From CAIPVR01 sp049316905 (lineage in GTDB: Bacteria; Actinomycetota; Acidimicrobiia; Acidimicrobiales; Microtrichaceae): 11,274 nucleotides of DNA. The stretch covers positions 1 through 11,274 of the forward strand of contig JBMOJH010000107.1 of NCBI GenBank assembly GCA_049316905.1. The letters run 5' to 3'. Both the position numbers and the translations under genes were made by a program. This document shows positions 6,045 to 11,274 of this stretch, piece after piece. Below the pieces are notes generated by a model. It was not told the origin of the DNA. It did no database searches and saw only the letters and a list, made by a program, of their open reading frames with translations. Every line of letters starts with the position of its first letter. Position 1 is the stretch's first letter.

Positions 6045-7478
6045 ATGACGACCGTCGAACCCGCGGCCACCGAGGTCGACTTCTCGACACTCGGCCAGCC
6101 GTACCTCGCGGGCCAGTACGAGCCGGTCCGCGACGAGCGCCACGACGTGGACCTGCCGGTGATCGGTGAGCTGCCCGCGGGGCTGCGCGGGTCCTACCTC
6201 CGCAACGGACCCAACAACCTCTTCGCCCCCCCGGGCCGCTACCACGTGTTCGACGGCGACGGGATGCTGCACGGCATCCACCTCGACGGCGAGGGTGGCG
6301 TGGAGTACCGGAACCGCTGGGTCGACTCGCGCGGGCTGCGCCACGAGCGGTCCGTCGGCCATGCCGTCTACGGCGGGCTGTCGGAGTTCTCGATGCCCGA
6401 CGAGGCCGCGATCGCAGCCGGCGGGCTCTACAAGAACACCGCCAATACCAACATCGTCCGCCATGCCGGGCGCCACCTCGCCCTGATGGAGGGCGCGCAC
6501 CCCACCGAGGTGACCGCGGAGCTCGCCACCATCGGCGAGTACGACTTCGACGGGGCGCTCCAGGGAGCGATGACCGCGCACCCGAAGTGGGACCCGGCCA
6601 CCGGCGAGATGCTGATGTTCGGCTACTCCCCGTTCCCGCCGTACCTCCGCTACCACGTGGTCGACGCGGCCGGGACGCTCGTGCGCAGCACCGAGGTGCC
6701 CGTCGGGCGGTCGGCGATGATGCACGACTTCGTCACCACACCGGACCACGTGCTGTGGTTCGACCTGCCCGCGCTGTTCGACGGAGAGGCCCTGCTGACC
6801 GGCGGCACCGCGATCGCGTGGCGGCCGGAGGAGGGCGCCCGCATCGGTGTGATGCCCCGTGACGGCGAGGGCACCGAGACCGTCTGGATCGACGTGGACC
6901 CCTTCTACGTCTTCCACTTCCTCAACGCGTACGAACGCGGCGACGGCACGATCGTGGTGGACGGTTGCCGGGCGGCCGCGATGCCCACCGCGTTCGGCGA
7001 GGAGCCGCTGCCCGAGGCCCACGTGCGCCCGTACCTCTGGCGGTGGGAGATCGATCCCGCGGCGGGGATCGTCACCGACCGCCAGCTCGACGACCGCACC
7101 GGCGACTTCCCCCGGATCAACGACGCGTTCAACGGCCTCGCGAACCGCTACGGGACCCAGGCCCACACCCGGGTGTGGGGCGACGACGGCGTGGAGTTCG
7201 ACGGCGTGATCCAGTTCGACCTCGAGAACGGCACCTCGGCCACCCACGTCTACGGACCCACCCACGTGTGCGGCGAGGCGGTGTTCGCGGCCGACCCCGA
7301 CGGGACCGCCGAGAACGACGGGTGGCTCCTCAACTTCGTGACGGACCTCACCGACCGCAGCACCGAGTTCGTGGTCCTCGACGCCCGTGACGTGGCCGCC
7401 GGACCGGTGGCCCGCGTCGCCCTGCCACGGCGGGTGCCGTTCGGCTTCCACGGCAACTGGCTCCCGGCGACCGACTGA
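6045..7478 (+). CDS. Carotenoid oxygenase (RPE65/CCD family) dioxygenase
   Basis: This 477-residue protein is a full-length member of the carotenoid cleavage dioxygenase family, non-haem iron enzymes that split a C=C bond of carotenoids, apocarotenoids or stilbenes with O2. All four iron-binding histidines are visible: His179 (TAHPKWDP), His227 (MMHDFVTT), His291 (FHFLNAYE) and His469 (FGFHGNW). Second-shell Glu149 (LMEGAHP) and Glu297 (NAYE) are also present. Other marks are LRGSYLRNGPN near residue 50 and HVFDGDGMLHGI of the propeller's first blade. No signal peptide. The ATG at 6045 is chosen because CCAGGGGGAA lies 4 nt upstream. An in-frame ATG at 5985 is only 3 nt from the -10 box and has no Shine-Dalgarno sequence. 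The active site looks intact, so an active dioxygenase is expected. Cleavage of carotenoids versus stilbene-like aromatics cannot be decided, and no carotenoid synthesis genes are in the window. Confidence 0.93.
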   Translation: MTTVEPAATEVDFSTLGQPYLAGQYEPVRDERHDVDLPVIGELPAGLRGSYLRNGPNNLFAPPGRYHVFDGDGMLHGIHLDGEGGVEYRNRWVDSRGLRHERSVGHAVYGGLSEFSMPDEAAIAAGGLYKNTANTNIVRHAGRHLALMEGAHPTEVTAELATIGEYDFDGALQGAMTAHPKWDPATGEMLMFGYSPFPPYLRYHVVDAAGTLVRSTEVPVGRSAMMHDFVTTPDHVLWFDLPALFDGEALLTGGTAIAWRPEEGARIGVMPRDGEGTETVWIDVDPFYVFHFLNAYERGDGTIVVDGCRAAAMPTAFGEEPLPEAHVRPYLWRWEIDPAAGIVTDRQLDDRTGDFPRINDAFNGLANRYGTQAHTRVWGDDGVEFDGVIQFDLENGTSATHVYGPTHVCGEAVFAADPDGTAENDGWLLNFVTDLTDRSTEFVVLDARDVAAGPVARVALPRRVPFGFHGNWLPATD

Positions 7479-7494
7479 CCATCGGGTCATCCCA

Positions 7495-7544
7495 GCTCTG
7501 TGTCGCGTGAGCGCACCCATGAGTGCGCTCACGCGACACAGAGC
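7495..7544. repeat. Perfect 22-bp inverted repeat with 6-nt loop; terminator or dispersed palindrome
   Basis: The arms 7495-7516 and 7523-7544 are exact reverse complements over 22 bp around the loop CCATGA. The arm begins GCTCTGTGTCGCGTGAGC. It lies 16 bp after the carotenoid-oxygenase stop and 28 bp before the TAGGGT box of the next gene. RNA from either strand would fold into a very stable hairpin. There is no T-run, so if it terminates transcription it does so without a U-tract, as is suspected for many actinobacterial terminators. The exactness of the match suggests selection or recent spread. Confidence 0.85.
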
Positions 7545-7571
7545 ACGGGGGTGGCGCACGCGGTTGGTGGC

Positions 7572-7577
7572 TAGGGT
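7572..7577 (+). promoter_or_regulatory. -10 box TAGGGT before the acyl-CoA synthetase gene
   Basis: TAGGGT ends 8 nt before the GTG at 7586, consistent with a leaderless transcript. Its AGGG could also serve as a distant, weak Shine-Dalgarno sequence. No -35 is recognisable in the segment following the palindrome. Confidence 0.45.
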
Positions 7578-7585
7578 CCCGGCCC

Positions 7586-9124
7586 GTGCTGCTGCACCAC
7601 GCCGTCGAGCAGGGGGCCGCCGCCGCGGGCGACACCGTCGCCCTCGTCGCGGGTGACCAACGGTGGACCTTCGCCGACCTCGCGGACCGGGTGGCCCGGC
7701 TCGCCTCGGGCCTGGCCGGCGCGGTCGGCCCCGGTGAACGGGTGGTGGTGGTCGCCGACAACCACCCCGACTTCGTGGCCCTGCTCTCCGCGGTGCCGCG
7801 GGCCGGCGCCGTGCTGGCGATGGGCAACACCCGCCACACGCCCTCCGAGCTGGTGCAGCTCGTGCAGGCGTGCGGCGCGGCCGCGGTCGTCGCCTCCGAA
7901 CCACATCTCGCCGCGCTGCGCGACCGGGCGGGCGAGCTGCCGACCGTGCAGCGCTGGTGGGCGATCGACGGGCTCGACGAGCTCGCCGACGGGCCCGTCG
8001 AGCCGGCCCGCCCGTCGGCCGACACCGACGTCGCCTGGCTGATCCACACCTCCGGCACCACCGGCCGACCGAAGGGCGCAATGCTCACGCACCGGTCCCT
8101 GTGGGCCGCGGTGCTGAACACCACCGCGGCGCGTCCGGTGGCGGAGGACGAGGTGTACCTCTTCCCGTTCCCGCTCTTCCACGTGGCGGCCTACAACGTG
8201 CTGCAGCACCACCTGTACCGGCGCCCCGTGGTGCTGCTCCCGCGATTCGACGCCGACCAACTCCTGGCCGCGGTGGCCGACGAGGCCGTCACCTCCATGT
8301 CGCTCGCGCCGACGATGCTCGCCATGCTGCTCGACCATCCGGGCGGGCCCTCGGCGCTCGCCGGGGTCCGGCGCATCTCCTACGGCGCGGCCCCGATGCC
8401 GCTCGACCTGCTGCGGCGCACCCTGGCCGCGCTGCCGGCGGTGGGCCTCGCGCAGGGGTACGGCATGACCGAGCTGTCGGGCAACGCGGTGTTCCTCGGG
8501 CCCGAGGAGCACCGGGCCGCCGCGGCGGACCGGCCCGATCTGCTCACCGCCGCAGGCCGGCCCGGACCGCTCGTGGCGCTCCGCACGGTGGACGACGACG
8601 GGACCGACGTTCCGCCGGGCACCCCGGGGGAGATCGTCGTGCGTGGCGACCAGGTCTGCGCCGGCTACTGGGAGGACCCGGCGGCCACCGCCGCGTCGCA
8701 CCTGGTCGGCGCGGACGGTTCGGTCTGGCTCCGCACCGGTGACGTCGGCCGGATCGACGCCGACGGTTACCTCCACGTGGTGGACCGCACCAAGGACCTC
8801 ATCATCACCGGCGGCGAGAACGTGGCGTCGCGCGAGGTGGAGGACGTGGTGTCGGAGCACCCGGCGGTGGCCGCAGTGGCCGCGGTGGGGGTGCCCGACG
8901 AGCGCTGGGGTGAGCGCGTGTGCGTGGCGGTGGTCTGGTCCGACGGCGACGGCGTCGACCACGAGGAGCTGATCGCGTGGACCGAGGGCCGCCTGGCCGG
9001 GTTCAAGCGGCCCCGGCTGGTGGTGGCGCTCGACGAGCTGCCCGTCAACGCCTCGGGGAAGGTCGAGAAGCGCCGCGTCCGCGACCTCGTGGCCGACCAC
9101 CTGACGACCCGGCGCCGGGACTGA
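7586..9124 (+). CDS. Acyl-CoA synthetase (class I adenylate-forming, FadD-like)
   Basis: From the GTG at 7586 the product is 512 residues, the normal size for AMP-forming acyl-CoA ligases. The phosphate-binding motif TSGTTGRPKG is at 155-164, YGMTE at 292-296, TGD at 384-386, the hinge and A8 region DRTKDLIITGGENV follows, and the catalytic Lys492 lies in NASGKVEKR. It activates a carboxylic acid with ATP and CoA via an acyl-adenylate, feeding beta-oxidation or lipid synthesis. The frame is open back to 7523, inside the palindrome. The GTG is preferred because the family N-terminus begins right after it and a -10 box sits 8 nt upstream. The chain length or ring type of the acid cannot be read from the sequence. 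It is set apart from the upstream gene by the palindrome, so it likely starts a separate transcription unit. Confidence 0.92.
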   Translation: MLLHHAVEQGAAAAGDTVALVAGDQRWTFADLADRVARLASGLAGAVGPGERVVVVADNHPDFVALLSAVPRAGAVLAMGNTRHTPSELVQLVQACGAAAVVASEPHLAALRDRAGELPTVQRWWAIDGLDELADGPVEPARPSADTDVAWLIHTSGTTGRPKGAMLTHRSLWAAVLNTTAARPVAEDEVYLFPFPLFHVAAYNVLQHHLYRRPVVLLPRFDADQLLAAVADEAVTSMSLAPTMLAMLLDHPGGPSALAGVRRISYGAAPMPLDLLRRTLAALPAVGLAQGYGMTELSGNAVFLGPEEHRAAAADRPDLLTAAGRPGPLVALRTVDDDGTDVPPGTPGEIVVRGDQVCAGYWEDPAATAASHLVGADGSVWLRTGDVGRIDADGYLHVVDRTKDLIITGGENVASREVEDVVSEHPAVAAVAAVGVPDERWGERVCVAVVWSDGDGVDHEELIAWTEGRLAGFKRPRLVVALDELPVNASGKVEKRRVRDLVADHLTTRRRD

Positions 9125-9134
9125 CGAGCGGGCC

Positions 9135-9140
9135 TACGGT
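9135..9140 (+). promoter_or_regulatory. -10 box TACGGT before the VOC gene
   Basis: TACGGT lies 10 nt after the acyl-CoA synthetase stop. It would give a leader of about 20 nt that carries the ribosome binding site GGAGG at 9157-9161, 6 nt before the ATG at 9168. Read-through from the synthetase gene is equally possible. Confidence 0.35.
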
Positions 9141-9167
9141 GGTGGTCGACGACGCCGGAGGTACGCC

Positions 9168-9632
9168 ATGGAGATCAAGGAGCTGGGCCACCTGGTCCTC
9201 TACGTGCGGGACCTCGACCGTTCCGTGGCCTTCTACCGGGACGTGCTCGGCTGGCACCAGCTCGGTGGCGCGGATGCCGTGCTCCCGTTCCCTGCCGCAG
9301 CGTTCGCGAACCCGTCGGGACGCACGCACCACGAGCTGTTGCTCATCGAGGTGGGCCCGGACGCCGCCGCGCAGCCGGCCGGACGGCGGGTGGGGCTCTA
9401 CCACTTCGGCCTGAAGGTGGGCGACAGCGACGACGAGTTGCGCGAGGTGCTGCACACCCTCCGGGAGCACGACGTGACGATCGTGGGGGCGAGCGACCAC
9501 ACCGTCACCCACTCGCTCTACATCCAGGATCCCGACGGCAACGAGATCGAGCTGTACATCGACGTCCCGGGCGTCGACTGGCGCAACGACCCGCTGTTGA
9601 TCGCGAGTCCCGTCAAGCCGCTCCGCCTCTGA
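9168..9632 (+). CDS. VOC family protein (glyoxalase/extradiol dioxygenase fold)
   Basis: The 154-residue product has the paired beta-alpha-beta-beta-beta modules of the vicinal oxygen chelate superfamily. The first module starts ELGHLVLYVRDLDRSVAFYRD and includes HHELLLIEV. The second runs from YHFGLKV to SLYIQDPDGNEIELY. His8, His79 and Glu128 occupy the usual 2-His-1-carboxylate metal positions, so a divalent metal (Fe, Mn or similar) is likely bound. Relatives include glyoxalase I, extradiol catechol dioxygenases and fosfomycin resistance proteins. The small size fits a single-domain chain, probably a dimer, rather than a full two-domain extradiol dioxygenase of about 300 residues. The start is fixed by GGAGG 6 nt upstream. 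It converges on the minus-strand LLM gene with only 10 bp between stops. Ring cleavage or isomerisation of a catabolic intermediate is possible but not shown. Confidence 0.88.
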   Translation: MEIKELGHLVLYVRDLDRSVAFYRDVLGWHQLGGADAVLPFPAAAFANPSGRTHHELLLIEVGPDAAAQPAGRRVGLYHFGLKVGDSDDELREVLHTLREHDVTIVGASDHTVTHSLYIQDPDGNEIELYIDVPGVDWRNDPLLIASPVKPLRL

Positions 9633-9642
9633 TGCCGCCGTT

Positions 9643-10635
9643 TCAGCGAGGAGCGAGGTCCCGGATGGCCTGCCGCGCGTCGAGCCCGAACGGCAGGATC
9701 GCGATCGCAGGGGTGGTCACGCCGTTGTCGACGTAGCGCTGCACCTTCTCCCGGCACTCCTCCGGCGACCCCCAGACGATCAGCTCGTCGACGAGCGACT
9801 CGGGGATCGCGGCGAGCGCGGCCTTCCGGTCGCCCTCCTTCCAGAGCCGTGACATCTCCGCGAGCTGCTCGCCCCGGCCGAGCCACTCGTGGAACGCCGC
9901 GTAGACCGGCACCGTGAGGTACGCCGCGATCGCGAAGCGGCCCATCCCGATCACGGTGTCGCGGTCGGTGGTGGGCGCCACGAAGATGCGTGCCACCACC
10001 TCCTTCGGCGTGCCGCCCCCGGCCGCCTGCACGATCGGGGCGACCGTGCGGACATCGTCGGGCGACAGCCAGTTGATGATGGCGCCGTCGCCCTCGCTGC
10101 CGGCGAGGCGCAGCATCCCCTCCCGCAGCGCGGCGATCAGGATCGGCGGCTGCTGCTCGGGCCGCACACCCAGGCGGAACCCCTTCACCTCCGACGCGCC
10201 GAAGGACCCGCTGACCTTCTCGCCCGACATCGCGAGGCGCAGGAAGCGGACCATGTCGCGCACCTGCCGGTAGGGCTCCTCGAACGGCACGCCGTTCCAG
10301 TTCTCGACGATCACGTTCGAGCTCGTGCCGATCCCGAAGGCGAACCGGCCGGGGGCGGCGTCCGCGAGGGACGCCACGCTCTGGGCCAGACAGGCCGGCC
10401 CGCGGGTGTAGGCCGGCACGATGGCGGTGCCGAGACGCAGCGACGGGGCCCACGCGGACGCGAGCGCGAGCGGGGTGAACGCGTCGGCCCCCATGGCCTC
10501 GGCCGACCACACGTCGGTGTAGCCGAGGTCCTCGAGCTCCACGATCCAGTCCCGCTGGGCGTGGAGCGGGACGCCGTCGAACGGAATGGTCATGCCCCAG
10601 CGAGGGCCGGGCGGCGGTGTGGGCGCGTCGGTCAT
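9643..10635 (-). CDS. LLM class oxidoreductase 3, probably F420-dependent
   Basis: The minus-strand product is 330 residues from the ATG at 10633-10635. It has luciferase-like barrel signatures: WGMTIPFDG (13-21), GYTDVWSAEAMG (38-49), LRLGTAIVPAYTRGP (67-80), FAFGIGTSSN (98-107), and KGFRLGVR with MLRLAG further on. It is a paralogue of the gene at 937-1950 rather than of the one at 4966-5964, sharing GFRLGVR, MLRLAG...DG and a PVYAAF/VPAYAAAF segment at equivalent places. The frame continues upstream to 10914, but that part lies antisense-free within the thioesterase gene in another phase and is not family-like. The start is supported by TAGGCT 8 nt upstream. It follows the thioesterase gene by 22 bp on the same strand, so the two may be co-transcribed. 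Cofactor and substrate are inferred only at family level. Confidence 0.88.
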   Translation of the reverse strand: MTDAPTPPPGPRWGMTIPFDGVPLHAQRDWIVELEDLGYTDVWSAEAMGADAFTPLALASAWAPSLRLGTAIVPAYTRGPACLAQSVASLADAAPGRFAFGIGTSSNVIVENWNGVPFEEPYRQVRDMVRFLRLAMSGEKVSGSFGASEVKGFRLGVRPEQQPPILIAALREGMLRLAGSEGDGAIINWLSPDDVRTVAPIVQAAGGGTPKEVVARIFVAPTTDRDTVIGMGRFAIAAYLTVPVYAAFHEWLGRGEQLAEMSRLWKEGDRKAALAAIPESLVDELIVWGSPEECREKVQRYVDNGVTTPAIAILPFGLDARQAIRDLAPR

Positions 10636-10643
10636 GGCGGGCG

Positions 10644-10649
10644 AGCCTA
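10644..10649 (-). promoter_or_regulatory. -10 box TAGGCT before LLM gene 3
   Basis: On the minus strand TAGGCT ends 8 nt before the ATG at 10635, within the 22-bp gap after the thioesterase stop. No Shine-Dalgarno sequence is present at normal spacing, which supports a leaderless start. Confidence 0.4.
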
Positions 10650-10657
10650 GGGGCGGG

Positions 10658-11274
10658 TCAGTCCATCCGGCGGTTGCGCACCAGTGCGGACTGGCTCGCC
10701 GCGCCGAGCAGGATGCCGTCCTCGTTCCAGAGGTACACCGACCCGTGCCCGAACCCGTTCGCGAGGCCGTCGACGCGGATGTCGCACAACACCCAGTCGG
10801 CCGGGGCGAGGCGCACCACCCGCAGCGTGTTGTCGAGGCTGTTCGACGGCCACCAACCGCCGAGGCTCTGCGAGATCCCGAACGGGACGTAGTCGCCGAG
10901 CACCGCGAGGGCACCGGCGGCCATGTCGACCTCGGGCACCCGCACCCACAACGCGGAGCGGCCGCCGTCGACCGGGTTCCCCTCGAGCTCGTCCCAGCCG
11001 GACCCGATGGCGATGCGGGCGTCCAGGCGGGTCATGATCGAGCGCTCCACCCCGAAGCGGGGCGAGCGCACCGGACAGTCCGCAGGCCGGGGCACGTCCG
11101 GCATCACCTGCCACTGCCCGTCGACGTCGAGCTCACGGGAGCCCAGCGCCGCGTTGACCGTGAGGATCTCGCGGTCGCCCACGTGGCCGACCGCCCGGGC
11201 CTGCGCGGTGTTGCGGCCCGACACGGCCACGGTCACGTCCAGGTCCACCACGTCGCCGAGGTGGGCGAAGCTCA
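10658..11274 (-). CDS. TesB-like acyl-CoA thioesterase, C-terminal part (5' end outside window)
   Basis: The frame is open to the right edge (in phase from 11272), so 204 C-terminal residues are seen and the GTG near 11251 is internal. The pattern is the double hot-dog fold of acyl-CoA thioesterase II. The end of the first hot-dog reads SFAHLGDVVDLDV...GDREILTVNAALG. The second contains SLDNTLRVV, ADWVLCDIRVDG, GHGSVYLWNEDGILL and AASQSALVR. The Asp of SLDN and the Gln of ASQ align with two of the three E. coli TesB catalytic residues (Asp204, Gln278). The middle Thr/Ser is not obvious in the DGLANGFGHG segment, so activity is uncertain. TesB enzymes hydrolyse acyl-CoA to free acid and CoA in the cytoplasm. 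It lies upstream of LLM gene 3 on the same strand with a 22-bp gap. Full-length members are about 260-290 residues. Confidence 0.82.
   Translation of the reverse strand, partial: SFAHLGDVVDLDVTVAVSGRNTAQARAVGHVGDREILTVNAALGSRELDVDGQWQVMPDVPRPADCPVRSPRFGVERSIMTRLDARIAIGSGWDELEGNPVDGGRSALWVRVPEVDMAAGALAVLGDYVPFGISQSLGGWWPSNSLDNTLRVVRLAPADWVLCDIRVDGLANGFGHGSVYLWNEDGILLGAASQSALVRNRRMD

Noticed and set aside
7387..7656. Small plus-strand ORF across the palindrome (89 codons)
   Set aside because: Its codons come from the dioxygenase 3' end in another phase, the palindrome and the synthetase 5' end. There is no start signal or domain.
5961..8081. A 706-codon open frame on the minus strand
   Set aside because: Runs antisense through the dioxygenase gene, the palindrome and the synthetase gene. 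The opposing plus-strand proteins have complete catalytic motifs.
7571..9100. A 509-codon open frame on the minus strand
   Set aside because: Antisense shadow of the acyl-CoA synthetase, which carries all its adenylation motifs in the plus frame.
9633..9642. Terminator between the convergent VOC and LLM 3 genes
   Set aside because: The gap is only 10 bp and no convincing inverted repeat was found across the two stops.

Overview
The window is very GC-rich, densely coded DNA whose proteins point to an actinobacterium. The combination of a wax ester synthase/DGAT-type acyltransferase, three luciferase-like (probably F420-dependent) oxidoreductases, an SDR, an acyl-CoA synthetase and a TesB-like thioesterase suggests a lipid- and F420-rich lineage such as Acidimicrobiia or a mycobacterium-like group. 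The class-level placement is inference. No mobile elements, RNA genes or CRISPR arrays were seen, and no stretch over 300 bases lacks a gene. The longest gaps are 779-936 and 7479-7585.

Layout. The 3' end of a WS/DGAT acyltransferase gene (1-567, +) converges on a 59-codon orphan gene (599-778, -). A divergent promoter region follows (779-936). The plus-strand block 937-9632 then carries, in order: LLM oxidoreductase 1; an SDR overlapping by 4 nt a fusion of a SAM methyltransferase with a Mug-type mismatch DNA glycosylase; a pair made of a CrtC/AttH-like (DUF7064/7065-type) protein and LLM oxidoreductase 2; a carotenoid-cleavage-type dioxygenase with all four iron-binding His; a long perfect palindrome; an acyl-CoA synthetase; and a VOC/glyoxalase-fold protein. 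On the minus strand, LLM oxidoreductase 3 (9643-10635) lies downstream of a TesB-like acyl-CoA thioesterase that runs off the right edge.

How the genes may work together. Acyl-CoA activation, thioester hydrolysis, ester synthesis, alcohol/ketone redox chemistry, F420-type oxidoreductases, an alkene-cleaving oxygenase and a VOC protein fit the breakdown or remodelling of a hydrophobic (lipid, terpenoid or apocarotenoid-like) substrate. The substrate cannot be read from the sequence. The methyltransferase-Mug fusion is the odd one out, a DNA-repair domain inside a catabolic neighbourhood.

Expression signals. TAnnnT -10 boxes recur immediately upstream of genes. Before the starts at 937, 1960, 7586 and 10635 (minus) the box lies 6-8 nt from the start codon, which fits leaderless transcription. 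Before 3940, 6045 and 9168 it is followed by a short leader with a clear Shine-Dalgarno sequence. Two boxes incorporate the TAG stop codon of the preceding gene. The 937 promoter also carries two GTTCAC units exactly 11 nt apart, resembling an actinobacterial PHO box.
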